Shown: in pieces, positions 25,950 through 32,893 of the stretch | How the letters are laid out: each line of letters opens with the position of its first letter | How positions within the stretch are numbered: the first letter of the stretch is position 1 | From: Velocimicrobium porci | Lineage (GTDB): Bacteria; Bacillota; Clostridia; Lachnospirales; Lachnospiraceae | DNA length: 64,000 bases | Assembly (NCBI RefSeq): GCF_009696045.1 | Contig: NZ_VUMT01000005.1 | Coordinates: 1-64,000, forward strand | Reading direction: 5' to 3' | Position numbers and translations under genes: made by a program | The notes under the pieces: generated by a model | What the model saw: the letters and a program-made list of their open reading frames with translations, nothing else | Told to the model about the DNA's origin: nothing | Databases searched by the model: none

Positions 25950-25992
25950 ATTTTTAAATAAATACCTAGCCCCCAGGGATAAGGGGAGAAAG
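25950..25992. repeat. direct repeat copy 2
   Basis: Matches 25448-25490: ATTTTTAAATAAATACCTA, then CCCCCAGGGATAAGGGGAGAAAGA. It supplies the ribosome site of the next gene. The copies bound a ~500-bp segment. Confidence 0.8.
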
Positions 25993-26000
25993 AGAAATAA

Positions 26001-26546
26001 ATGAAATTAAATCAATTATTAAAAGAAAATGATGTAAAGGTATACGGATTCCAAGCGTTTAAGGACTTGGAAAAACATTGTAGCGTACAGGGGGATACGA
26101 TTATATTAGCAACTGACTCACCATCATTAATGATAGAGAGGGGTTACGAAGAGTATTATGCTCCAGTAATACCTTTCGGAAGTCGTTTTAATAAGGCACA
26201 AGAAATATTAGATGCCGATTTGGAAGTCAATAAAGTTACTGTACATATTGAAGAGGATATAACACGAGAGGATGAGGTAGTAATTGTTTCTACCCATACA
26301 GGAACTAGAGAATTGTTAGAACATATGTTCGCAAATTCAACACCATACGAAAAGGTGAATAAGAGTGATGTTGAAGGTAGATTAGTTGTAGGAACATTAC
26401 CAGCACATCTGATTCAATATGCTCAAAAATACAAATCGGTAATAGTAAAAAACTTTGATTGGTCAAAAGACCAAAGTCTTTCCGGAAAAGAATTGGAAGA
26501 ACGACTCATGATAGGAAAAACTATTTCTGTAGAAATAGAAGAATAG
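26001..26546 (+). CDS. Csx16-like protein, possible type III CRISPR ring nuclease / anti-CRISPR
   Basis: 181 residues. The C-terminal half (about 93-175) follows the order of conserved blocks I recall for the CRISPR-associated Csx16 family: VSTHTG and ELLEHMF (97-110), then VVGTLPAHLIQYAQ (129-142), then a D followed by SGKELEERLM (161-170). Csx15/16/20 and DUF1874 proteins are linked to cyclic oligoadenylate degradation or binding in type III CRISPR. The N-terminal ~85 residues (YGFQAFKDLEKHC, IILATDSP) are an extra domain I do not recognise. No CRISPR array or cas gene is nearby. The inference is a phage counter-defence protein; the match is by eye only. The ribosome site is GGGGAGAAAGAG, from the second direct repeat. 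Confidence 0.5.
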   Translation: MKLNQLLKENDVKVYGFQAFKDLEKHCSVQGDTIILATDSPSLMIERGYEEYYAPVIPFGSRFNKAQEILDADLEVNKVTVHIEEDITREDEVVIVSTHTGTRELLEHMFANSTPYEKVNKSDVEGRLVVGTLPAHLIQYAQKYKSVIVKNFDWSKDQSLSGKELEERLMIGKTISVEIEE

Positions 26547-26652
26547 AAAAAACCCCTTCCTGCATTACCGGTACAGGAAGGGGAAAAGAAGAAGTACAAT
26601 ATACTTCTTTAAGCTATTATTATGTTTTAGATTTGACGAAGTAATTCGACAT
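26545..26652 (-). ncRNA. candidate small RNA antisense to the rep leader
   Basis: About 105 nt. It starts near 26652, from the promoter at 26659-26687, and ends at a strong terminator for this strand: a 10-bp stem (26553-26562 with 26574-26583) followed by TTTTTT. A second hairpin (AAGAAGTA/TACTTCTT) lies at about 26588-26609. The longest frame inside is 10 codons. Transcripts running from the early operon into rep would carry its complement, so it could act like a plasmid counter-transcript RNA. Confidence 0.55.
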
Positions 26653-26658
26653 GGAATT

Positions 26659-26687
26659 ATTATACCATGCCTAAGGATTGACGTCAA
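26659..26687 (-). promoter_or_regulatory. near-consensus promoter reading leftward
   Basis: On the complementary strand TTGACG, 17 nt and TATAAT. It lies in a non-coding stretch and fires away from rep into the small RNA candidate. Confidence 0.75.
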
Positions 26688-26726
26688 TTTTTTTGAACCT
26701 TTTTTGAGGGGATTACAGGATTTTGC

Positions 26727-26810
26727 AACAAGTTAAAAACGGCGAAAATAAGCCGTATAAGGCTTGTTCAAACTATTAACTTTAGGAACAGAGTAACTTT
26801 AGGAACAGAG
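26727..26810 (+). promoter_or_regulatory. rep leader: nested hairpin and tandem 17-bp repeats, possible origin
   Basis: AACAAG (26727-26732) pairs with CTTGTT (26763-26768), and inside it ACGGC (26739-26743) pairs with GCCGT (26752-26756). Then TAACTTTAGGAACAGAG occurs twice in tandem (26777-26793, 26794-26810), immediately before rep. Repeats next to a HUH Rep gene are typical of a binding site or double-strand origin; this is inference. Confidence 0.5.
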
Positions 26811-26820
26811 GAAAGAAAAA

Positions 26821-27603
26821 ATGTATTTTAAAACGGAAATAAAAGCGGGGAAAACGATACTGGTACATAAAAGCACCAGTAAGCGTACAGGGGTAAAAGA
26901 AAAAGGGGCAAAAAAAACTCCAACTCCAGAAGAGATGGAGAAAATAAATCAGATTAACGCGGAACGTAAACTTACAGTAGTGATAAATGCAAACTTTCAA
27001 GATGGAGATTTTCACTTGATACTAACCTACTACAAAAAAATGAGACCAGATCCAGAGGAAGCAAAAAAACAGGTGAAAACATTCTTGAAAGAAATGAGAA
27101 AAGCATACCGGAAAGTAGAAGCGTCACTTAAGTATATTCATGTAACAGAATATAAGAATACAGCAATTCATCACCATCTAGTGATTAATAACATAGATGG
27201 ATTGAATGTTCCGAAATTAGTAAGAGATTTGTGGCATTACGGCAATCCGAAGTTCGTTGTTATGAATACCAACGGACAGTATAAGGATTTGGCGGAATAC
27301 CTCATAAAAGAAACGTCTAAGACATTTCGCGAAAAAAAGGACAAGGCTCACAAGCAACGCTACTCTTGTAGTCGAAACTTGGAGCGTCCAAAACCAAAGA
27401 CAAAAATAGTAAAAGCAGATAGATGGCTTGCAGACCCAAGACCACCAAAAGGATACTACGTAGACCTTGATACAGTGGAGAATGGGATTGATAGATGGAC
27501 GGGGAGGGAATATCAACGTTATATCCTTGTCCAGATTGTGGATAATGTGGACAAGGATATAAAAACTTCTTCGTCTAGTAATTACTGGACGAAGAGAGAA
27601 TAA
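26821..27603 (+). CDS. rolling-circle-type HUH replication initiator
   Basis: 260 residues. Motif 1 is DFHLILTY (63-70), the HUH motif is IHHHLVI with His117 and His119, and the nucleophile is probably Tyr160 in LAEYLIKE with Lys163. These are the hallmarks of HUH endonucleases that nick a strand and stay covalently bound to start rolling-circle replication. The C-terminal part is basic (RNLERPKPKTK). No helicase domain is fused. GAGGAAAG precedes the ATG. It replaces the usual phage DnaA-like/DnaC-type replication genes, which I do not find. Confidence 0.75.
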   Translation: MYFKTEIKAGKTILVHKSTSKRTGVKEKGAKKTPTPEEMEKINQINAERKLTVVINANFQDGDFHLILTYYKKMRPDPEEAKKQVKTFLKEMRKAYRKVEASLKYIHVTEYKNTAIHHHLVINNIDGLNVPKLVRDLWHYGNPKFVVMNTNGQYKDLAEYLIKETSKTFREKKDKAHKQRYSCSRNLERPKPKTKIVKADRWLADPRPPKGYYVDLDTVENGIDRWTGREYQRYILVQIVDNVDKDIKTSSSSNYWTKRE

Positions 27604-27617
27604 AGCGAGGGAAAATT

Positions 27618-28067
27618 GTGGATATATCCATATACATATTAGCTAGTTTCCATGGAAATCCAGAAGGATATGGAAAGGCAATTGCTTTCTTAGAATACAT
27701 AAAAAGCAACGGGCAGATTCATACAAGAATGGAAACTGTGGAATTAGAAGGAACAAAAAACGCACTGTTACTAAAAACGTGCGTAAAAGCCATAGAACGG
27801 CTCAATAAGCCATGCCATATAACAATCTATGTTGATTGCCCTTACATTCAAGGAACGCTCAATAGAAGATTGCTAGAGCAATGGAAGCAACGGGACTGGA
27901 AGAGAGCAACAGGGCAATCGCCGGCGAATCTATCGGACTGGAAACGGATGTACAACTTGTTAGGGGTGCATCAAGTAACAGTAGAAAAATATAACAAGAA
28001 ATACGACAAGGAATTAAAAAGAATACTGGAAGGGAAAAGAATATGGAATGAAGTTGGAAACAAGTAA
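27618..28067 (+). CDS. RNase H-like protein lacking catalytic residues
   Basis: 149 residues with an RNase HI-like pattern: IYILASFHGNPEGYG (5-19) corresponds to the first strand, and ITIYVDCPYIQG (68-79) to the central Asp strand, with WKRMYNLLGVHQVTVEKY after it. In active enzymes the first block has IYTDGS; here Leu8 stands where the metal Asp should be. The TNNRME-type Glu is also Leu (TKNALLL). Only Asp73 remains, so catalysis is unlikely. It follows Rep by 14 nt with a GTG start, so a structural role in replication, such as binding RNA-DNA hybrids, is possible. Confidence 0.6.
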   Translation: MDISIYILASFHGNPEGYGKAIAFLEYIKSNGQIHTRMETVELEGTKNALLLKTCVKAIERLNKPCHITIYVDCPYIQGTLNRRLLEQWKQRDWKRATGQSPANLSDWKRMYNLLGVHQVTVEKYNKKYDKELKRILEGKRIWNEVGNK

Positions 28068-28170
28068 GCGAAATAAAAAAATTACTGAAAGATTGGAATG
28101 AAATAATAAAACCAATTAAAAAATACATCGAACAAACAGGGAATCCAATCCCTATCGTGGAGGGCAACGA

Positions 28171-28440
28171 ATGATGAAAAAAGGGATTGTAACAAAATAT
28201 AAGATTAACCGCTTAGACTATCTAATCTTAATAACGTTAGATAGATTGAATATGACAGATTGTTATAGGTCCATGACCATAACAGAAATAATGTCAGAAA
28301 ATGAGTACGCATTAGGAGTAAGAACTAATGTGTACAAAAGAATAAAAAAGCTAATTGAGCTTGGATACATAAAAAAAGGCGTGATAGATAACCACGCAGA
28401 TACCTTCTACATAACGGAAGTAGGTAAAAAAATAATATAG
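28171..28440 (+). CDS. winged-helix protein, TubR-like candidate
   Basis: 89 residues. SMTITEIMSENEYALGVRTNVYKRIKKLIELGYIKKGVID is a winged-helix DNA-binding pattern. In type III partition systems a small winged-helix protein (TubR) binds centromere repeats and couples them to the tubulin-like TubZ. A TubZ-like gene lies one gene downstream, so this is a reasonable TubR candidate, but the call is inferred from size, fold and place. The start is the ATG at 28171 or the next codon, after GGAGGGCAACGA. Confidence 0.55.
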   Translation: MMKKGIVTKYKINRLDYLILITLDRLNMTDCYRSMTITEIMSENEYALGVRTNVYKRIKKLIELGYIKKGVIDNHADTFYITEVGKKII

Positions 28441-28476
28441 GCTATAGGGCACTTGAGTATCGAAAGGAGATAGGAA

Positions 28477-29535
28477 ATGAAAGGATACAAAGTTTTTAAC
28501 CAAGACTGGACATGTAGAGGAAAACAGTATAATTGTCCTGGAAATTTTGAGGAAGAAGGAAAACTTGAAGTTTGTGAACATGGTATGCACTTTTGCGAAA
28601 ATGCTGCTGATTGCTTCAATTATTACGATTTTGACAGCAACAACAAGGTTGCAGAAGTCATTGCATACGGTACGGTTTTGAAAGAAGGGGACAAGTCCTG
28701 TACCGATAAACTGGAAATCGTGCGTGAAATTCCTTGGGATGAAGTGTTGCGTATCGTGAATACGGGAAAGAATTGCACAGGTCGCTGCAACACTGGGGAC
28801 TGCAACACTGGGGACTACAACACTGGGGACTACAACACTGGGGACTACAACACTGGGGACTACAACACTGGGGACTGCAACACTGGGGACTACAACACTG
28901 GGGACCGCAACACCGGGGACTGGAACACTGGGAACAGGAACACTGGGTACAGGAACACTGGGAACAGGAACACTGGGGACTGGAACACCGGGGACTGGAA
29001 CACCGGGGACTGGAACACCGGGGACTGGAACACTGGGAACAGGAACACTGGGTACAGGAACACTGGGAACAGGAACACTGGGGACTGGAACACCGGGGAC
29101 TACAACACTGGGGACCGCAACACTGGGTACAGGAACACCGGGGACTGGAACACTGGGAACAGGAACACTGGGGACTGCAACAAATCTTCTTTCAATACAG
29201 GATGTTTTATGACAGAAGAACAGAATATTATGTTATTCAACAAACCTTCTGATTGGACTTATAGAGATTGGTTACATAGTGATGCAAGATACATGTTGAA
29301 AAAGATAAAAAAGGATGTTGTTGAATGGATTTATTCAGAGGATATGACGGATGAAGAAAAGGAACAGAACCCTGAATATAAGACAACAGGCGGTTACCTG
29401 AAAGTGCTTGATGAGTCGGAATGCGGTCAAATTTGGTGGGACAATTTGACCGAAAAGGAAAAGAAAGTGATTAAGGATATTCCGAATTTTGACAAAGATA
29501 TCTTTGAAGAAATTACAGGGATAAAAATAAAATAA
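28477..29535 (+). CDS. NTG pentapeptide-repeat protein with DUF7666-like N terminus
   Basis: 352 residues. The N-terminal ~85 residues (KGYKVFNQDWTCRGKQYNCPG ... CEHGMHFCENAADCFNYY) match the DUF7666-type domain found in phages and plasmids. About 26 tandem pentapeptides NTG(D/N/Y)x follow (residues ~104-235), as in Pentapeptide_2 repeats, expected to form a right-handed beta helix. The C-terminal ~105 residues are mixed and end ITGIKIK. Some pentapeptide proteins mimic DNA, but the role here is unknown. At the DNA level the 15-nt units are nearly identical, so copy number may vary. AAAGGAGATAGGAA precedes the ATG. Confidence 0.7.
   Translation: MKGYKVFNQDWTCRGKQYNCPGNFEEEGKLEVCEHGMHFCENAADCFNYYDFDSNNKVAEVIAYGTVLKEGDKSCTDKLEIVREIPWDEVLRIVNTGKNCTGRCNTGDCNTGDYNTGDYNTGDYNTGDYNTGDCNTGDYNTGDRNTGDWNTGNRNTGYRNTGNRNTGDWNTGDWNTGDWNTGDWNTGNRNTGYRNTGNRNTGDWNTGDYNTGDRNTGYRNTGDWNTGNRNTGDCNKSSFNTGCFMTEEQNIMLFNKPSDWTYRDWLHSDARYMLKKIKKDVVEWIYSEDMTDEEKEQNPEYKTTGGYLKVLDESECGQIWWDNLTEKEKKVIKDIPNFDKDIFEEITGIKIK
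28786..29185 (+). repeat. tandem 15-nt repeats encoding NTGxx
   Basis: About 26 units of AACACTGGGGACTAC and variants, some with ACCGGGG. A higher-order block of four units (NTGNR-NTGYR-NTGNR-NTGDW, 60 nt) occurs twice. The GC content is well above the surrounding phage DNA. Confidence 0.95.
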
Positions 29536-29549
29536 AAGGAGAAGAAAAA

Positions 29550-30569
29550 ATGTTAAAAGATAAAGTTGCATTCTTAGGTCTAGGATGCTGTGGTGGGAAA
29601 ATTGCAAAAAACTTTGTAGATATGGGCTACAAAGGAATTGCAGTAAATGGAAGCGAACAGGACTTACGAGCCTTAGGTGGCATGCCAAAACATCACTTAA
29701 AAGGTTTTGATGGTTTTGGTGGACATAGGGAGCGTGCAATTGAGTGCTTGGCTTCCAATGAAGGCTTTTTAAGTTCTGTACAGGAGCTACAAGAAGAAAT
29801 CATTATACCTATTTTTGGAGCAGGAGGCTCTACTGGTTCGGGGTGTGGAACAGTTATAACAGAATTGCTTGTGGAAGCAGGAAAGATTGTTTGTCCGGTG
29901 ATTGCGTTACCATCATCGGATGAAGCGATTATAAAGCATAGTAATGCTTATCAAGCGGTACAGGAACTGCAAGAGATAGAAGGAGCTGGGACAAGCTTCT
30001 TCATAAATAACGACAAAACAAATAATTATGAATACACAAACAAAGCATTTGCCAAAATGCTGGATGTGTTTTTATCAAACGATTCTTATGGCAGCAGGAA
30101 CAACTTTGACGTATCAGAACGTATGGAAATGTTGCAAGACAACGGGGCAACAGTTCTAAGTCTTGCGAAGGAAAAAGACACAATGATAGAGAAGCTTACA
30201 AATGGGATTTTCGCCCCATTAGAAGCAAACAAAATATGTGAACACATTGCCATCATTCATGCAGGCAATGATAACAAGGATATAGAGCCATCGGAAGTGA
30301 TAGCGATAGCCGGAAAGCCATCAAACATATACGAGGGCTATAACGGAAAAAGCACACTCATAGCAGTAAGCGGATTGGATTTTCCGATTACCCATATCAA
30401 TAAATTGGGTAATATTGCAAAAGAAATCTACGAAGAAAGGAAGCGGAACAGACAACAATCTGCTTCTAAATTGGAAGGATTAGACTTTTTAAAGGAAGAG
30501 AAAAAAGAACCTTTAAAAAAGAAAACCATGTCAAAATTGGATTTGCTAAAAAAAAGAATGGAGAGTTAG
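29550..30569 (+). CDS. phage tubulin/FtsZ-superfamily GTPase (TubZ/PhuZ-like)
   Basis: 339 residues. The tubulin signature G-box is IFGAGGSTGSGCG (88-100), and the N-terminal glycine loop is GLGCCGGKI (10-18), followed by the strand and loop AVNGSEQDL. The C terminus is a long basic tail (KEEKKEPLKKK ...), like the tail with which TubZ contacts TubR. Phage members either segregate plasmid prophages (TubZ) or centre the phage nucleus (PhuZ). The size and the adjacent winged-helix gene favour a segregation role. The T7-loop residues cannot be assigned with certainty. AAAGGAGAAGAAA lies before the ATG. Confidence 0.75.
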   Translation: MLKDKVAFLGLGCCGGKIAKNFVDMGYKGIAVNGSEQDLRALGGMPKHHLKGFDGFGGHRERAIECLASNEGFLSSVQELQEEIIIPIFGAGGSTGSGCGTVITELLVEAGKIVCPVIALPSSDEAIIKHSNAYQAVQELQEIEGAGTSFFINNDKTNNYEYTNKAFAKMLDVFLSNDSYGSRNNFDVSERMEMLQDNGATVLSLAKEKDTMIEKLTNGIFAPLEANKICEHIAIIHAGNDNKDIEPSEVIAIAGKPSNIYEGYNGKSTLIAVSGLDFPITHINKLGNIAKEIYEERKRNRQQSASKLEGLDFLKEEKKEPLKKKTMSKLDLLKKRMES

Positions 30570-30590
30570 GAAACGTCAAGTATATATCAA

Positions 30591-30627
30591 GTGTACGTCA
30601 ATGCTCGTCAAGAGCATGCTAGTACAC
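30591..30627. repeat. imperfect hairpin downstream of the tubulin-like gene
   Basis: GTGTAC pairs with GTACAC and ATGCTC with GAGCAT, with a 4x4 internal loop (GTCA/GCTA) and a GTCAA apical loop. No T tract follows, so it is not a simple terminator. A second stem lies at 30702-30723. Confidence 0.6.
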
Positions 30628-30701
30628 GCAAAGAATAGGGCATAAGTATTTGATGATACTTTGTATAGATTATTCACAATATGCCATGACTATAGTTTGT
30701 T

Positions 30702-30723
30702 CCAGTGGCAGCAGTGCCACTGG
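30702..30723. repeat. perfect 9-bp hairpin
   Basis: CCAGTGGCA-GCAG-TGCCACTGG, followed by GGAAAGG and no T tract. GC-rich for this region. It may be a protein-binding dyad, nick-site hairpin or RNA-processing stem. Confidence 0.65.
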
Positions 30724-30783
30724 GGAAAGGAAAATGAAAAAATAGTTGCTGAAACAGGATATTGAATTTAAGGAGTAAGAAGA

Positions 30784-31011
30784 ATGAAGAATACGATAAA
30801 TGAGGCAATAGAAGAAATGCTACAGTATTTTGATGAACATATGAAAGAGTTTGAGGAAGCATTAGAAAAAAAGGAGTATACAATAGCTGGAACTATTCAA
30901 GGATATCTTTTAGGGGTGATGCAATGTATTGTAATTGCCTATAAAAATCAAGGAGATAAAAAAATACCGAAAGAAGTAGAAGAGAGATTGGATAAGATTA
31001 ATTTGCCATAA
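30784..31011 (+). CDS. small helical protein, 75 residues, unknown
   Basis: AAGGAGTAAGAA precedes the ATG. The product (MKNTINEAIEEMLQYFDEHMKEFEEALEKK ...) is amphipathic helix with a mildly hydrophobic centre (IQGYLLGVMQCIVIAY). Not recognised. It follows the two hairpins and starts a run of small genes. Confidence 0.5.
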   Translation: MKNTINEAIEEMLQYFDEHMKEFEEALEKKEYTIAGTIQGYLLGVMQCIVIAYKNQGDKKIPKEVEERLDKINLP

Positions 31012-31036
31012 GTAACAGGAAAGAGGTTATTAAAAA

Positions 31037-31171
31037 ATGGTTACTAATTTAGAAACTTTAGAAAAATATTGGAAATGTAACAAAATAGTCCATGAAACAG
31101 GAAAAACCATACAACAAGTATGGGAAGAGATTAACAATGAAAACAATGAAAAAACAGAGAGGAAAAAATGA
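31037..31171 (+). CDS. small protein, 44 residues, unknown
   Basis: ATG after AGAGGTTATTAAAAA. The product MVTNLETLEKYWKCNKIVHETG... is helical with a Lys/Glu/Asn-rich end. Its stop overlaps the start of the next small gene (ATGATG), which supports a real coupled gene. Not recognised. Confidence 0.45.
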   Translation: MVTNLETLEKYWKCNKIVHETGKTIQQVWEEINNENNEKTERKK

Positions 31172-31332
31172 TGAATCCAGTATTTATTTTGCTAGTTATA
31201 TTATTTATGACATTAATGTGGTTCTTATTATCTTTCGTCTTTTTCCCATTAGGACAATTATTGTTCTATTGCTGGGCAAAAGCAAAAGATGAAATGAATA
31301 AAAATCAAAAAGAAAAGGAGAAAAAACAATGA
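31168..31332 (+). CDS. small single-pass membrane protein
   Basis: 54 residues (53 if the second ATG is used). A long hydrophobic stretch FILLVILFMTLMWFLLSFVFFPLGQLLFYCW is followed by a Lys/Glu-rich cytoplasmic tail. GAGAGGAAAAA serves as the ribosome site. Its stop overlaps the next start (ATGA), so it is probably coupled to the SPFH gene and may be its membrane partner. Confidence 0.6.
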   Translation: MMNPVFILLVILFMTLMWFLLSFVFFPLGQLLFYCWAKAKDEMNKNQKEKEKKQ

Positions 31333-32189
31333 ACAAAGGAACAGTAGGAGCAATCGCAGTAGGAGCAATTATTTTACTTGGAGGGATTTCAGCAGCGTTT
31401 TGTGCCAAAAGAATTCCAACAGGGTATGAAGGGGTAGTATATTCCATGAATGGTGGGGTACAGAACGAAACCTTAACACAAGGTTGGCATTTGGTATCGC
31501 CAACAAAAAAAGTAAAAGAGTTCACAATTGGAAATGAACAACTTTTACTAACCAAAGATAAAAGGGAAGGAAGCAAAGAGAATGATTCATTCAAGGTATC
31601 GACAGCAGATGATGCCAGTATAGCAATTAGCTTTCAAATGTCTTATCGGTTCAAACCGGAAAGACTAACTGATACATATAAAAAATACAAAGGAATGGAC
31701 GGCGAGGATATAGTAAACAATCGTGTAAAAGCTGTCTTAAAATCAAAAGTATCAGAAATCACAACAAACTATTCCATGATGGAAATATATTCAGGGAATA
31801 GGTCTGAAATTAACGACAAAATAACAAAGTATCTAAATGAACAGTTTTCGAAGTCTTTTGGTATCGAAGTTATGGACGCATCCATTGTAGATGTGCATCC
31901 AGACAAAAAACTAAAGAAAGCGATTGACAACAGGGTAACTGCTCTGCAAAAGAAACAACAAGCAGAAGCGGAACAAGAAGAAATAAAAGTGAAAGCAGAA
32001 ACAAAATTGATTAAAGCAAAAAACGAAGCAGAAATCAAAAAGACAAAAGCAGTTGCACAGGCAGAAGCAAATAAAAAGATTGCTGAGTCGATTACACCAG
32101 AATTGATTCAGATGAAAGAAGCAGAAGCCAGATTAAAACATGGTTGGATTACTGTCCAAGGGGCAGAAACAACAGTTGTAAAGGAATAA
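31329..32189 (+). CDS. SPFH/prohibitin-family membrane protein
   Basis: 286 residues. One N-terminal membrane segment (about 7-26), then the SPFH domain: RIPTGYEGVVYSMNGGVQNETLTQGWHLVSP and SFKVSTADDASIAISFQMSYRF. A coiled coil rich in Ala/Lys/Glu follows (about 195-265). SPFH proteins form large membrane rings that organise proteases or microdomains. Phage copies are uncommon in classical temperate phages; here it may protect membrane or replication structures. It overlaps the small membrane protein by 4 nt. Confidence 0.8.
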   Translation: MNKGTVGAIAVGAIILLGGISAAFCAKRIPTGYEGVVYSMNGGVQNETLTQGWHLVSPTKKVKEFTIGNEQLLLTKDKREGSKENDSFKVSTADDASIAISFQMSYRFKPERLTDTYKKYKGMDGEDIVNNRVKAVLKSKVSEITTNYSMMEIYSGNRSEINDKITKYLNEQFSKSFGIEVMDASIVDVHPDKKLKKAIDNRVTALQKKQQAEAEQEEIKVKAETKLIKAKNEAEIKKTKAVAQAEANKKIAESITPELIQMKEAEARLKHGWITVQGAETTVVKE

Positions 32190-32197
32190 TAAAGAAT

Positions 32198-32300
32198 ATA
32201 GGTTCTCGGAATCATGAGCCTTCCGACTAAGATTCGATGGTCAATGACGTACTTTAATAGAGCTTGTGTCACACAAGGATTAGAGATTCCGAGAGCCTAT
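32198..32300 (+). ncRNA. candidate structured RNA leader with 16-bp closing helix
   Basis: ATAGGTTCTCGGAATC (32198-32213) pairs with GATTCCGAGAGCCTAT (32285-32300) with only one G-U-type change, around 71 nt containing smaller pairings such as GTGTCACAC. It fills the gap between the SPFH gene and the zinc-ribbon gene, and the 3' arm reaches the ATG at 32299. No known riboswitch or ribozyme was recognised. Confidence 0.45.
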
Positions 32301-32511
32301 GAATATGAAAAGGAGAAACATGAGAAGAATACGGATAGCAAAGACGGCAACAGCAGAAGTTGTCGGTATAGAAAGAATAAAGGGTCTTGAGTTTATAATG
32401 TATAGTTGTTCCGAATGTGGATATGGAATAGAAGCAGATTATTGTTATTGCCCAGATTGTAGGGTAATCATAAAAGAAGAAAAAAGGGAGGAAATAACGA
32501 ATGGCAGATAA
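32299..32511 (+). CDS. small zinc-ribbon protein
   Basis: Up to 70 residues. A basic N terminus is followed by YSCSECGYGIEADYCYCPDCRV, a CxxC...CxxC zinc ribbon. The start is uncertain: 32299 lies in the helix arm, while 32320 has AGGAG 4 nt before it. The 3' end overlaps the next gene by 11 nt. Typical accessory phage protein of unknown role. Confidence 0.55.
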   Translation: MNMKRRNMRRIRIAKTATAEVVGIERIKGLEFIMYSCSECGYGIEADYCYCPDCRVIIKEEKREEITNGR

Positions 32512-32878
32512 ATATATGCAGGGCAGGAATGACGGAATGGCATTTGCATTAAAAATAGCAAAAGAAAAAGGAATAGAAGGATTAGAAGAAGAATGTAGAT
32601 ATAGAGGTTGCACAAATTTGCCTTCAAGAGTGCCAAAGAGGGCAGCAGATGAGTTTGTGGAGCGAATGAAAAATAACACAATTGATACGATTCTAATGAT
32701 GTCAGTTGCTGTTTTAAGAGATGAATTTGAGTTTGGAAAGAAACGATTAGAACGTTTCCAAGATCGATTTATATTAAAGACGGAATGTTTGATAGAAGAT
32801 TATTGTACATGGGACGACATTCGGGAAGCACTGAAAGAAGAAACAGGGCTGGAATTAGGAATTAGAAAAAATGAATGA
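32501..32878 (+). CDS. phage protein, 125 residues, unknown
   Basis: GGGAGGAAATAACG precedes the ATG. The product begins MADKYMQGRNDGMAFALKIAKEKG and is helical, with a Cys/Arg motif (EECRYRGCTNLPSRVPKRA). I have a weak memory of similar openings in clostridial mobile elements but cannot name a family. Confidence 0.5.
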   Translation: MADKYMQGRNDGMAFALKIAKEKGIEGLEEECRYRGCTNLPSRVPKRAADEFVERMKNNTIDTILMMSVAVLRDEFEFGKKRLERFQDRFILKTECLIEDYCTWDDIREALKEETGLELGIRKNE

Positions 32879-32893
32879 AAGGTAGGGAAAGAA

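Noticed and set aside
28053-28173. Possible 36-codon frame between the RNase H-like and winged-helix genes
   Set aside because: It has no usable start codon or ribosome site.
28786-29185. CRISPR array
   Set aside because: The repeat unit is 15 nt without spacers and is in frame with a protein. No CRISPR array was seen anywhere in the window.
28773-29252. Second long open frame (HWGLQHWG repeats) and a complementary frame over the NTG repeats
   Set aside because: Both result from the 15-nt periodicity, which keeps all frames free of stops. Only the frame with flanking normal sequence and ribosome site is real.
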